Origin: Kribbella pittospori | GTDB lineage: Bacteria > Actinomycetota > Actinomycetes > Propionibacteriales > Kribbellaceae | Assembly: GCF_004331465.1 (NCBI RefSeq) | Contig: NZ_SJKB01000019.1 | Location: forward strand, 62,001-126,000 | Direction: 5' to 3' | Length of the DNA: 64,000 nt | In this document: positions 8,918 through 17,365 of the stretch, in pieces | How the letters are laid out: each line of letters begins with the position of its first letter | How positions within the stretch are numbered: the first letter of the stretch is position 1 | Translations under genes and position numbers: made by a program | The notes under the pieces: model-generated | The model's input: only the letters and a program-made list of their open reading frames with translations | Databases searched by the model: none | What the model was told of the DNA's origin: nothing

Positions 8918-9553
8918 TCAGGCGCGCCAGCGGTTGGTCAGTTCGTCGTTGGTAGGAGGCGGTCCTGGGAGTTCCGGCGCGCCGCCCGGTTGTTCTCCGG
9001 AACGGTGCATCGCCTCCAGCATGAGGGTGAGGTAGCGGTGCCGGAGCTGGTTCGTCCGGGCCTCGTCGCCGAACTTGATCGACGTGATCTGCTCCAGGAT
9101 CACCCCGAAGTCCTCGACCACGATCCCCGGCCGGAAGTGCTCCTTCGTCCGGGTGTAGATCGCCTGGTTCAGCTCAGCGGCCCGGGCGGCGTCCTGCCAG
9201 AGGTCGGGCGTCGGGGTGAACGTCCCCGCCAGCCGCTGGGTCAGTGAGTTGGTGTCGGCGTCGACCAGCGCGTGCAGGAACCCTCCGAATGCGACCCATG
9301 GCTCTCGGTCGTCGGCAAGAGCCTTCTCCGACTCCTCGATGTACCGCGCCAGTCCGTCGCTGCAGAGCTTGCGAAGCAGCTCCTCCTTGCTCGCGTAGCG
9401 CCGGTAGAGCGCGCTGATACCGACCCCGGCACGCTCCGCGACTGCAGAAATCGGGGCACCGGGATCGGCGATGAACACCGCCCGGGCCGCGCCCAGGATC
9501 ACCTCGTCGTTGCGGGCCGCCTGGGCCTGCCGGCCGCTGAGAGCTTTCGTCAT
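8918..9553 (-). CDS. TetR-family repressor, probably of the adjacent MFS exporter
   Basis: A 211-residue TetR regulator. The DNA-binding domain is at residues 14-60 (ILGAARAVFIADPGAPISAV, then GISALYRRYASKEELLRKLC), followed by a helical ligand-binding domain and a proline-rich tail. It is divergent from the drug-exporter gene at 9641, and the region between them holds two inverted repeats placed over a readable promoter for the exporter, the classical arrangement for a drug-responsive local repressor. The inducer is not predictable. Confidence 0.92.
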   Translation of the reverse strand: MTKALSGRQAQAARNDEVILGAARAVFIADPGAPISAVAERAGVGISALYRRYASKEELLRKLCSDGLARYIEESEKALADDREPWVAFGGFLHALVDADTNSLTQRLAGTFTPTPDLWQDAARAAELNQAIYTRTKEHFRPGIVVEDFGVILEQITSIKFGDEARTNQLRHRYLTLMLEAMHRSGEQPGGAPELPGPPPTNDELTNRWRA

Positions 9554-9570
9554 GTCACCAAGGTTACCAC

Positions 9571-9620
9571 TTGAACGGAATGCTCCGTTCCGCTAGAGTT
9601 GGAACAGAACAGTTCGTTCC
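9571..9620 (+). promoter_or_regulatory. exporter promoter with two overlapping TetR-type operators
   Basis: A -35 box TTGAAC (9571-9576) and a -10 box TAGAGT (9594-9599) are separated by 17 bp. A perfect inverted repeat GAACGGA-N4-TCCGTTC (9573-9590) fills the spacer, and a second element, GGAACAGAAC/AGTTCGTTCC (9601-9620), built from the same GAAC/GTTC half-sites, covers the predicted transcription start. Occupation of either would block RNA polymerase. The transcript would run into the MFS gene. Confidence 0.65.
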
Positions 9621-9640
9621 GTTTGAAGCTGGAGCCGATG

Positions 9641-11113
9641 ATGACCGCAATCGCAGTACTCCCCAGCAGCAGCACAGCAGCAGTCGAGACCGCCCCGCGC
9701 GCCCGGCGCTGGCTCGCCTTCTCCGCGGTCATCACCGCGTCGGTGATGGACCTCCTCGATTCGACCGTGATGAACGTCGCCGCCCCCGGCATCCGCGCCG
9801 ACCTCGGCGGCTCCTACGCGAGCCTCCAGTGGATGGCCGCCGGCTACACGATGGCCCTGGCCGTCCTGCTCCTCGTCGGCGGCCGCCTCGGTGACATGGT
9901 CGGCCGGAAGCAGGCGCTGCTCATCGGTGTCGGCGGGTTCACCGTGATCTCGTTCCTGTGCGGCCTCGCGGTGTCGTCGGAGATGCTGATCGCCGCGCGC
10001 GTCGTCCAGGGCGCGTTCGCCGCCATCATGTTGCCGCAGGGCTTCGGACTGGCCCGAGACCTGTTCGATCCGGACGAGCGAGCCAAGGCGTTCGGATTCT
10101 TCGGTCCGGTGATGGGTCTGTCAGCGGTGGTCGGTCCGATCATCGGCGGCACGCTGCTCGACGCGGATCTGCTCGGGACCGGCTGGCGAGCGATCTTCCT
10201 GGTGAACATCCCGGTCGGCATCTTCACCTTCGTCGTCGCGGCGAAGTGCCTGCCGAACACCAGGCCCGCCGACGGCAAGATCTCGCTGGACATTCCCGGG
10301 CTGCTGATCGCCGGGGCCGGCTTGGTTGCCCTGGTCTACCCGCTGGTGCAGGGGCACGAGATCGGCTGGCCGCTGTGGTCGAAGGCTCTGCTGGTCGCCT
10401 CGGTGCCGGTGCTCGCCGGGTTCGGTGCGTACCAGTCCCGCCGGCAGCGCAGCGGCGCGACCCCGCTGATCGAGCCGCGGCTGCTGCGGAGCCGCTCGTA
10501 CCTGTCCGGCGTACTGTTCGCGGTCGTCTTCTTCGGTGCGATGGCCGGCACGTTCGTCCTGGGCATGTTCCTCCAGGTCGGCCTTGGCTACACCCCGATC
10601 CACGCCAGCCTGGCGATGGCGCCGTGGGCGTTCGGGGCGCTGATCGGCTCGGCGGTCTCCGGGATGGCGATGCAGAAGTACGGCCGCAAGCTGCTGCACA
10701 TCGGCCTCGCGCTGATGGCGATCGGTCTCACCGGCCTGTACGGCGTACTGGCGCTGACCGGACTGAACGTCGGGCACTGGGACCTGGTGGCCCCCAACCT
10801 GATCGGCGGGGCCGGGATGGGCATGGTCTTCGTCCCGCTGTTCGACATCATCCTGGGCGGCGTCCGCGACAAGGAGGTCGGCTCGGCCACGGGCATGCTG
10901 GGTTCGCTCGAGCAGGTCGGGATCGCGCTCGGCATCGCGGTGATCGGGACCATCTTCATGGGCAAGGTCGCCGACGCCGAGCCCGCGACCCGCTCCGCGG
11001 CCGCCCTCGACGGCACCCAGACGGCCCTACTGGCAACCGTCGGCGGGATCGCACTCGCCTTCGCGGTCGGCTTCCTCCTCCCCAAGACTGCCCGCACCGG
11101 CGTAGAGCACTGA
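9641..11113 (+). CDS. MFS multidrug exporter, DHA2 (14-TM, EmrB/QacA) type
   Basis: A proton-driven drug exporter of about 490 residues with 14 predicted membrane helices. Helix 1 carries SVMDLLDSTVMNVAAPGI, the DHA2 signature with an Asp and Thr in the first segment; motif A reads GGRLGDMVGRK between helices 2 and 3; later GPIIGGTLL matches motif C. I choose the second of two adjacent ATGs (9641), six bases after GGAG; 9638 is equally possible, and the longer TTG frame at 9599 would start inside the promoter. It is divergent from, and probably repressed by, the TetR protein at 9553. The substrate is unknown. Confidence 0.93.
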   Translation: MTAIAVLPSSSTAAVETAPRARRWLAFSAVITASVMDLLDSTVMNVAAPGIRADLGGSYASLQWMAAGYTMALAVLLLVGGRLGDMVGRKQALLIGVGGFTVISFLCGLAVSSEMLIAARVVQGAFAAIMLPQGFGLARDLFDPDERAKAFGFFGPVMGLSAVVGPIIGGTLLDADLLGTGWRAIFLVNIPVGIFTFVVAAKCLPNTRPADGKISLDIPGLLIAGAGLVALVYPLVQGHEIGWPLWSKALLVASVPVLAGFGAYQSRRQRSGATPLIEPRLLRSRSYLSGVLFAVVFFGAMAGTFVLGMFLQVGLGYTPIHASLAMAPWAFGALIGSAVSGMAMQKYGRKLLHIGLALMAIGLTGLYGVLALTGLNVGHWDLVAPNLIGGAGMGMVFVPLFDIILGGVRDKEVGSATGMLGSLEQVGIALGIAVIGTIFMGKVADAEPATRSAAALDGTQTALLATVGGIALAFAVGFLLPKTARTGVEH

Positions 11114-11179
11114 TGCCCGTCGCCCTCGGCCTCGCAGAAAGCGGTGGCCGGGGGCGGGCGCGGGCGACAATCGGGGACT

Positions 11180-12598
11180 ATGCGTTCGGATCGACTGTTG
11201 CCGCGAGCGACGCCGTCCTCGCAAGGGATTGACGCCGGGGGTCTGACGGACTTGCTGGACCGGTTGGAGGAGCGGTCGATCGAGTGTCATTCGATCGTCG
11301 TGGTGCGGCACGGTCAGGTCGTCGCGGAGGGCTGGTGGGCGCCGTACTCGGCCGACCGTCCGCACCTGCTGTACTCGATGACGAAGTCGTTCGTCGGCAT
11401 CGCGGTCGGCCTGGCGATCGACGACGGGCGACTCGCGCTCGGCGACCGGGTGGTCGATGTCCTCGCCGACCATGTGCCTCAGCCGATGCCGGAGTGGGCC
11501 GGGCAGCTCACCGTCCATCACCTGCTGAGTATGTCGACCGGGCACACGGAGGATGTCCTCGAAGACGCGTGGGCACTCGAGCCGGATGACCTGGTGCGTG
11601 GTCTGCTGCGGATCGTCCCGGAGGAACCGGTCGGGTCGCGCCACGCGTACAACAACCCGACCACCTTCGTCCTGGCCCGGATGGTGGAGCGCGTCACCGG
11701 CCGGACTGTGCCGGACCTGTTGGAGCAGCGGCTGTTCGGCCCGCTGGGCATTCGAGGCGCCGTGTGGGAGCGGGTGGGGAGTGGCGCAACATTCGGCTTC
11801 CACGGCTTGTATCTGACCACCGAAGCGGTGGCCGCGTTCGGCGAGCTATTGCTCCGTGGGGGTCGGTGGCACGACCGGCAGTTGGTGTCCCGGGAGTGGG
11901 TGGAGCTGGCGACGCGGCGACAGATCGAGACCCAGCAGTTCGAGGACGGATCGCGTGCGGCGGACTGGCTGCACGGGTACGGCTATCAGTTCTGGAGGTC
12001 GCGACACGGGTATCGCGCCGACGGTGCGATGGGTCAGTTCTGTCTCGTCCTGCCCGAATCCGACGTTGTCGTGGCGATCACCGCGGCGACAACCGACATG
12101 CAGGTCCTGCTTGACGCCGTCTGGGACTGCTTGTTGCCGAGCCTGGACCGGCGTGGGAACGAGTCGAGCGACCAGAGGCTCGCAACCCGGCTCCGCGCTC
12201 TCGCCCTGCCGATGATCTCCGGCCGACATCGCCCCGACGCGGAAGTCAGGGCAATCGTGGACGAGTCCGTTCTGCCGCCGGGGTCCTCGATCGCCGTACA
12301 ACCGTGCGCCGGCGGCTGGACCCTGCGGATCGAAGCCGAGGGCACCACATTCGACGTCGCCGTAGGCCACGACGAGTGGCGCGAGAGCTCACCCCTGGGC
12401 CGGCCGATCGTGGCGGCCGGCGGCTGGCACGACGAAACCTTCGTCGCGGACCTGTACGTCATCACCAGCCCCAGCAGGGTCCGAGTCCGAATCGAGTCAG
12501 GTCGCGCCAGCACCACCTGGAACATCCCACCGCTCGTAGGCCCAAACCTCCTCCACCAACTCCGCGGCGCCCTGATAACCCGCCCCGACCGATCCTGA
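11180..12598 (+). CDS. beta-lactamase-fold serine hydrolase (class C/DD-peptidase family)
   Basis: A 472-residue protein of the Beta-lactamase (PF00144) family. The nucleophile motif is SMTK with Ser66 and Lys69, and the Tyr-x-Asn motif is YNN at about 157-159. A C-terminal region of about 130 residues beyond the catalytic domain resembles the added beta domain found in many esterase-like members. There is no signal peptide, so it acts in the cytoplasm; this argues for an esterase or peptide amidase rather than an antibiotic-degrading enzyme. I start at the ATG at 11180 after GGGGAC. It stands alone and converges on the response regulator at 12630. Confidence 0.85.
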   Translation: MRSDRLLPRATPSSQGIDAGGLTDLLDRLEERSIECHSIVVVRHGQVVAEGWWAPYSADRPHLLYSMTKSFVGIAVGLAIDDGRLALGDRVVDVLADHVPQPMPEWAGQLTVHHLLSMSTGHTEDVLEDAWALEPDDLVRGLLRIVPEEPVGSRHAYNNPTTFVLARMVERVTGRTVPDLLEQRLFGPLGIRGAVWERVGSGATFGFHGLYLTTEAVAAFGELLLRGGRWHDRQLVSREWVELATRRQIETQQFEDGSRAADWLHGYGYQFWRSRHGYRADGAMGQFCLVLPESDVVVAITAATTDMQVLLDAVWDCLLPSLDRRGNESSDQRLATRLRALALPMISGRHRPDAEVRAIVDESVLPPGSSIAVQPCAGGWTLRIEAEGTTFDVAVGHDEWRESSPLGRPIVAAGGWHDETFVADLYVITSPSRVRVRIESGRASTTWNIPPLVGPNLLHQLRGALITRPDRS

Positions 12599-12629
12599 AT
12601 CCCACACCCCTGCCGTCCTACCTGGCCCG

Positions 12630-13283
12630 TCAACGGCCGGGGCTGATCAGTCCTGTCTCGTAGGCGAGGACGACAACCTGCACCCGGCTGCGGAGGTCGA
12701 GCTTGGCCAGGATGTGGTTCACGTGCGTCTTCACCGTTGCCTCGCTGACGACCAGGGAAGCGGCAATCTGCTCGTTCGACAGGCCGCGCGCGATCTCCGT
12801 GAGCACGTGGACCTCACGCGGTGTCAGTGCTGCCAGTTCGGTCGGCAGACCCCGCACAGGCGGCGGTCTGCTGATGTGCTCCTCGATCAGTCGCCGGGTG
12901 ATGCCGGGCGCGAGCAGCGCGTCCCCCGCGGCCACTGTGCGGATTCCCGCGGCGAGGAGATCGGGCGGCGTGGCCTTCAGCAGGAAACCGGCGGCGCCGG
13001 CACGGAGCGCGTCGTACACGTACTCGTCCAGATCGTAAGTGGTCAGCATCAGGATCTTGGTCCGGCAGCCGAGCCGGGTCAGTTCGCGGGTCGCACCGAT
13101 GCCGTCCAGTACGGGCATCCGGATGTCCATCAGGACGACGTCTGCCTCGGTACGCCGTACTGCGCTGATCGCTTGCCTGCCATCCGCGACCTCCGCCACC
13201 ACGGTGAAGCCACGGGCCTGCAACACGAGCGCCAGCCCGGACCGCACCAATTCCTGGTCATCGGCGATCACGACACTGTTCAT
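12630..13283 (-). CDS. NarL/FixJ-family response regulator (copy 2)
   Basis: A 217-residue response regulator. The receiver domain has IADDQ at residues 6-10, the phospho-acceptor Asp53 in DVVLMDIRMP, MLTTYD and FLLKATP; the LuxR helix-turn-helix begins at LTPREVHVLTEIARGLSN with VSEATVKTHV. Its ATG overlaps the kinase stop (ATGA). It is the second copy of the kinase/regulator/membrane-protein module; the equivalent of copy 1 lies at 7297. Confidence 0.93.
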   Translation of the reverse strand: MNSVVIADDQELVRSGLALVLQARGFTVVAEVADGRQAISAVRRTEADVVLMDIRMPVLDGIGATRELTRLGCRTKILMLTTYDLDEYVYDALRAGAAGFLLKATPPDLLAAGIRTVAAGDALLAPGITRRLIEEHISRPPPVRGLPTELAALTPREVHVLTEIARGLSNEQIAASLVVSEATVKTHVNHILAKLDLRSRVQVVVLAYETGLISPGR

Positions 13284-14410
13284 CGGGCCTCGGACACGAG
13301 CGGCAGGCTGGCGGTGAGGACGAAGCGTCCGTCGTCCGTCAGACCGTGGATGAGCCGGCCGTCGAACACCGCGATGCGTTCGGCCATTCCGAGGAGTCCG
13401 AGCCCGCCGCCGCCCGACCGGCCGGAAGTGCGGTTCTCGATGCCGATGACCAGCGCCGTCGCCGAACGGGAGACGCTGACCGACGCCATGCGATCGGTCG
13501 CGTACCGCAGTGAGTTGGTCAGCGCCTCCTGCACGATCCGATAGGCCGAGATGTCGATGCCGGACGGCAAAGTGTCCAGCTGCCCTTCGACGGTCAGGTC
13601 CACCCGCAAGCCCCGGCGCCGGAAGCGGTCCACCAGCTCGGACAGGTGATCCAGTCCCAGGTCCGGAGCGAGCCCGAGCTCGTCGTCGGTGTCGCGGATC
13701 AGCCGCAGCAGCCGACCGGTCTCACCGAGAGCCTCGCGCCCCGCGGTCATCACCTCGTCGATCGCCGTCTCCGCCCCGTCCGCATCGCGCCGTACCAGGT
13801 CGCGAGCAGCAGCGGCCTGCACCACCATCGCGCTCACCGAGTGCGCGATGACGTCGTGCAGCTCGCGTGCGATGCGCGCTCGTTCGGCCGTGATCGCCTC
13901 TCGCCGGACCATCTCCTGGTGCCTGACAAGCAGCTCGGCCTGCTCGGCCAGCCGGGCGTTCCGGTTGTCCAGAGAACGCATCAGCAGGCCGAACGCGTAA
14001 GGCGGCAGTACGACGGCCGAGACGAACACCAGGTCGGCGACATCCCAGGGTCGATCGAGCCGAAGATAGCCCCAGAACAGAGCCGCAAGGAACAGCCCGA
14101 TGGGCACCAGCGCGCGGACCCCACTGATCCGCCGGGCCAGCGTGAAGGTTGCGAGCGCAAGAATGAGGATGGGCGCGGCCGCATCGTCGACGCGACCCAC
14201 GACCGGGGTGACGAGCACGACGCCCGCGAGAGTGCAGGCCGTCAGAGGAAACCGCTTGCGCAGAACGAGCAACGCACAAGCGATCCAGTCGACAGCCAGC
14301 GCCGCGCCGGTGCCCGGAAGATCGAGGGCCAGGAGCTCGACGGTGGCGACGACGCCCAATGTGGCCGGCACAGCGGCCTCGCGCAGCGCCGGCGGAAGTC
14401 CCCACCCCAC
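13280..14410 (-). CDS. DesK/NarL-type sensor histidine kinase (copy 2)
   Basis: A 376-residue membrane kinase with about five or six N-terminal hydrophobic helices, a HisKA_3 box (ERARIARELHDVIAHSVSAM) carrying His185, and a C-terminal ATPase domain (VQEALTNSLRYA, then GGGGLGLLGMAERIAVFDG). The start is GTG at 14410 with only a weak binding site. It is coupled to the response regulator by a 4-bp overlap and is divergent, across 133 bp, from the membrane-protein gene at 14544. The layout reproduces that of the module at 5291-8004. Confidence 0.92.
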   Translation of the reverse strand: MGWGLPPALREAAVPATLGVVATVELLALDLPGTGAALAVDWIACALLVLRKRFPLTACTLAGVVLVTPVVGRVDDAAAPILILALATFTLARRISGVRALVPIGLFLAALFWGYLRLDRPWDVADLVFVSAVVLPPYAFGLLMRSLDNRNARLAEQAELLVRHQEMVRREAITAERARIARELHDVIAHSVSAMVVQAAAARDLVRRDADGAETAIDEVMTAGREALGETGRLLRLIRDTDDELGLAPDLGLDHLSELVDRFRRRGLRVDLTVEGQLDTLPSGIDISAYRIVQEALTNSLRYATDRMASVSVSRSATALVIGIENRTSGRSGGGGLGLLGMAERIAVFDGRLIHGLTDDGRFVLTASLPLVSEAR

Positions 14411-14543
14411 GCCTCGATGCTAGATCCACCTGCCGCTCGGCGCGTCAACCAAACGGTGGAGAACAAGCCAATCCCGAAGCCGACGCCCAGGACGCAGCAC
14501 CAGACCTACCGTCGACGCAAATGATCCGACCGGGGAGGCAGAG

Positions 14544-15209
14544 ATGGACCACGAACATGGGCTGGTCAGAAGGCTGGCATGGCCGGCAGTAGGGATTGCG
14601 GTCGTACTTGCGCCGCTGCACGCACTGGCACGGTTCGCGACAGCGGACGGAAAGGAAGACCTGGACAGCGGCGTCGTCCGCTTCTGGGCCGAGCCAGCGG
14701 CGCGCGCGTTGCAGCCACTGCTGGACTGGTCGGACGCCGACACGGTCTACCGCGCGTACGGCAAGGCGTGGCCGGTTCTCATCGCCGCTGCCATCGTCAG
14801 TGCGGTGCTGGTCAGACGCAGCCGTCGTCCAGGACGCCTCGAGCGCTGGGGCTGGCGACTGACTCTGCCCGGTCTCACCCTGATGGCTCTGGGGCTGTTC
14901 GGGTTCTTCTGGCTCGGGCGAGATGCCGCCTACGTTGTGGCCGGCCTCCCCGGATTCCTGCTGGCAATAGTCGGTTCGGTGATGCTCGGTATCGCATTCC
15001 TTCGCGACGGCTTTCGACCCTGGCTCGTTCCGGCGCTGCTGCTCGCCTGGTTGCCGCTGGACCTCGCGCTGAGCGGTGTGCTTTCCGCAGGGGCCGGCAC
15101 GGTACCGATGATGGCTGCGTGGGCGCTGGCGGTACGGACAGTACGCCGCGACGCGGTCAGCCGATCGGCACGGCCGGGCGCTCTCCCATCCGGCGGCCCC
15201 GTCGCGTGA
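14544..15209 (+). CDS. polytopic membrane protein of the two-component-linked paralogue pair (copy 2)
   Basis: A 221-residue integral membrane protein with about six hydrophobic segments and a binding site GGGGAGGCAGAG before the ATG. It shares with the protein at 5291-5974 the blocks LHALARF, RALQPLLDWSDADTVYRAYG followed by KAW, and a basic cluster (RRSRRPGRLERWGWRL) that matches RRRQPQGVEKWLWRI in copy 1. The function is unknown. The divergent two-component system is its likely regulator. Its last 53 bp overlap the end of the convergent kinase-like gene. Confidence 0.8.
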   Translation: MDHEHGLVRRLAWPAVGIAVVLAPLHALARFATADGKEDLDSGVVRFWAEPAARALQPLLDWSDADTVYRAYGKAWPVLIAAAIVSAVLVRRSRRPGRLERWGWRLTLPGLTLMALGLFGFFWLGRDAAYVVAGLPGFLLAIVGSVMLGIAFLRDGFRPWLVPALLLAWLPLDLALSGVLSAGAGTVPMMAAWALAVRTVRRDAVSRSARPGALPSGGPVA

Positions 15210-15828
15210 GCCTGGGGCAGGTGGTGTGTTCGCGGATTTCGGGGTGGGTTGGGTCTTGGTTGTTGATGGTGATGGTGGCGGCTGTGGTGGGGTTGTGTTG
15301 GGCTTGGTAGGTGCGCCAGCCGGGGATGTACTGCGTTTCGAACTGGTGGCGGACGGCGTCGGGGCCGCCGTCTTGGGCTTGGTCGCGGAGTATGCCGCGG
15401 CGGAGCATCTCGGGCTCGTCGATGTGTAGGTAGATGGTGAAGTCCCAATAGGGGCGTAGGGCGGACTGGAGCAGGAACACGCCGTCGACGAGGAGTACTG
15501 CGTTGGGCGGTGCGGTGCCGGTGGTGCCGTCTGCGGTGCGGTAGTGCCGGTCGCCGTCTGGTCCGAGGGGGATGAGCAGTTCGGTGGTTAGCGCGGCGAG
15601 GTCGAAGTTGTCGTCGAAGTAGCCCGCTGGTTGGACTGTGGGTCGGATGTAGTCGTCGACGGTGGCGCGGATCGTTGGCCGGACCCCGGACAGGGCGACG
15701 GCGAGTTCGTCGGCCAGCGTGGTCTTGCCGGCGGTATCGGGGCCGTCCACCGCGACACGGACCGGATGAGCTTGAGTGACGTTGACGATCAGCTCGACCA
15801 AGTGCGTCAAGACGTCCTGTCGCCTCAT
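15157..15828 (-). CDS. P-loop nucleoside (uridine) kinase-like protein
   Basis: A 223-residue P-loop phosphotransferase resembling uridine kinase. The Walker A motif is GPDTAGKTT at about residues 29-37; VDDYIRP follows where uridine kinases place their substrate-binding Asp/Tyr; LLVDGVFLL is the Walker B-like strand; and the LRRGILRDQ segment with arginines fits the lid. The substrate could be another small metabolite. Its ATG overlaps the stop of the 71-residue gene (ATGA). The 3' end overlaps the convergent membrane-protein gene by 53 bp. Confidence 0.8.
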   Translation of the reverse strand: MRRQDVLTHLVELIVNVTQAHPVRVAVDGPDTAGKTTLADELAVALSGVRPTIRATVDDYIRPTVQPAGYFDDNFDLAALTTELLIPLGPDGDRHYRTADGTTGTAPPNAVLLVDGVFLLQSALRPYWDFTIYLHIDEPEMLRRGILRDQAQDGGPDAVRHQFETQYIPGWRTYQAQHNPTTAATITINNQDPTHPEIREHTTCPRLTRRGRRMGERPAVPIG

Positions 15829-16040
15829 CGTGGGCTCAGTTGGTCTGGGGTGACTCCGGTCCACTCGAGCAGGGTGGCGAGGTCGAAGGGCCGGTGCTCG
15901 GGCTGGGCCGCGGCGGGCGCGTGCAGTGCGCGGGCTGCCGCGGCGATCCCGAAGGCCGTCGTACGGAATCGCAGTTCCAGGACCGGATCGTCGTTCGGCT
16001 CGCAGAGGAAGACCTCGAGGCCGTCGGGGTAAACGATCAC
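15825..16040 (-). CDS. small unknown protein, translationally coupled on both sides
   Basis: A 71-residue protein starting with GTG at 16040, chosen because it gives a 4-bp GTGA overlap with the upstream stop; its own stop overlaps the kinase ATG by 4 bp. The sequence begins VIVYPDGLEVFLCEPN with an internal ELRFRTTAFGIAAAARALH helix. I do not recognise it. A frame in phase stays open upstream, so a frameshifted single gene with the 94-residue ORF is an alternative, but the clean overlap argues for two genes. Confidence 0.55.
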   Translation of the reverse strand: MIVYPDGLEVFLCEPNDDPVLELRFRTTAFGIAAAARALHAPAAAQPEHRPFDLATLLEWTGVTPDQLSPR

Positions 16041-16321
16041 CGGGGAATCGCAGATCGCGACTGCGCGCGATGCACGAACTCGTCCAGCAGCCCGGCCATC
16101 GGTGTGGCCAGCTTGGGTGAGGTCACGGACAGTTCGATGTACGGGAAGGCGTCGGGGATGCGGTGCGTGAACGTGAGGGTCAGTGTGTCGCCGAAGTTGG
16201 AGGACCTCTTCTTCGCGCAGTAGTTCCACTCGTCGCAGTCCTCGTCGAGCAGCAGCAACTCGCCGAGCTCGTCCTCCCGCGCACCCATGTCGGAGTCAAA
16301 CACTCCAAGATCGACAGACAC
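16037..16321 (-). CDS. small unknown acidic protein in the sigma-factor operon
   Basis: A 94-residue protein, strongly acidic at the N-terminus (EDELGELLLLDEDCDEW) with a beta-rich middle (DTLTLTFTHRIPDAFPYIEL). It begins with GTG at 16321, 13 bp after the stop of the ECF sigma factor; an in-frame ATG at 16288 is an alternative, and neither has a good binding site. I do not recognise the family. Tight packing suggests one transcript from the sigma factor through to the kinase. Confidence 0.55.
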   Translation of the reverse strand: MSVDLGVFDSDMGAREDELGELLLLDEDCDEWNYCAKKRSSNFGDTLTLTFTHRIPDAFPYIELSVTSPKLATPMAGLLDEFVHRAQSRSAIPR

Positions 16322-16334
16322 AATGCCGCGGCGC

Positions 16335-17333
16335 TCAGGTCAAATGGAGTACGTCGGGGAAGCCCAACATCGTGACCAGGGTGGGGTCGTGGAACTTGGT
16401 GACGGCCGAGATGCCGGTGGGGGTGGGGGTGAGTACGACGGCGCCGTCGGGGTGGAGGGTGCCGTCTGGGGTTCGGTGGTAGACGACGGCAGCGGGTTGG
16501 CCGTTGGCGGTGGTGGGGATCATGCGCCAGTCGCCGGGCGCGCCTAGAACGTACGCGTCGAGAACGTGGATGCACATCGCCCGGCCCGACTGCCAGTCGC
16601 GGAACGGGGTTGCCTCCAGCGTGGCGTCTGCGCGGAGGACTTGTTCCAGCAGACTGGCATCGGAGCGTTCGAAGGCCGCGATGTAGCCGTCGAGCAGGGC
16701 ACGTGCTCGTTGGTCCGCCGGCTCGAGCAGTTCCGCGGGGTTCGGCTGCAACTCGTCGAGCCGGGCGCGGCCGCGCTGCAGACCGCTCTTGACCGCCGCG
16801 ACGGTGGTGTCGAGGATCTCCGCCGTCTCCGCCGCGGAGAACGCCAGTACGTCGCGCAGGATCAGGATCGCCCGTTGGCGAGCGGGCAGGTGCTGCAGAC
16901 TGGCGATGAGCGCGAGCCGCACCGACTCACGTGCGACCACGACCGCGGCCGGATCATCGGCGGGCGCGGCGATCCACTGGTCCGGCAGCGGTTCCAGCCA
17001 GGAGACCTCGCCCGGTGCAAAGAGACTCGGCTCGCGATCGGGTCCGTCGTACGGGCCTGCCAGACCCGAGGGGAGCACCCGGATCGGGCGCGGCTTCAGT
17101 GCCCTCAGGCAGACGTTGGTGGCGATCTTGTAGAGCCACGACCGCATCGACGCTCGACCCTCGAAGCCGGCGTACGACCGCCACGCCCGCAGATAGGTCT
17201 CCTGCACCAGGTCCTCAGCATCGTTCGCCGAGCCGGCCATGCGATAGCAGTGCGCCAGCAACTCCCGGCGGTACCGCGCGGTCTCGGCGGTGAACGTGTC
17301 CTGATCCGGCGCCGCCCGCGGATGCGATGTCAC
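16335..17333 (-). CDS. ECF sigma factor with C-terminal SnoaL-like domain
   Basis: A 332-residue group 4 sigma factor. Region 2 is at about residues 20-85 (LLAHCYRMAGSANDAEDLVQ, then WLYKIATNVCL); region 4 at about 135-185 (LPARQRAILILRDVLAFSAA, then TVAAVKSGLQRGRARL). From about 205 it carries a SnoaL/NTF2-like domain (ARALLDGYIAAFERSD ... HDPTLVTMLG). This fusion is a known ECF type (the SigX5/TIGR02960 kind), in which the SnoaL domain modulates activity in place of a classical membrane anti-sigma factor. No anti-sigma gene is visible. The three genes downstream follow closely. Confidence 0.92.
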   Translation of the reverse strand: MTSHPRAAPDQDTFTAETARYRRELLAHCYRMAGSANDAEDLVQETYLRAWRSYAGFEGRASMRSWLYKIATNVCLRALKPRPIRVLPSGLAGPYDGPDREPSLFAPGEVSWLEPLPDQWIAAPADDPAAVVVARESVRLALIASLQHLPARQRAILILRDVLAFSAAETAEILDTTVAAVKSGLQRGRARLDELQPNPAELLEPADQRARALLDGYIAAFERSDASLLEQVLRADATLEATPFRDWQSGRAMCIHVLDAYVLGAPGDWRMIPTTANGQPAAVVYHRTPDGTLHPDGAVVLTPTPTGISAVTKFHDPTLVTMLGFPDVLHLT

Positions 17334-17365
17334 GTCGCGAGCCTAGCCATCAGATCTCGCATCCT

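Noticed and set aside
12599..12629. A terminator between the convergent hydrolase and response-regulator genes
   Set aside because: Only short GGCC-type pairings; no stem of convincing length.
13646..14524. A 292-codon + strand open frame over the second kinase
   Set aside because: Antisense to the kinase gene, with no motif and low-complexity composition.
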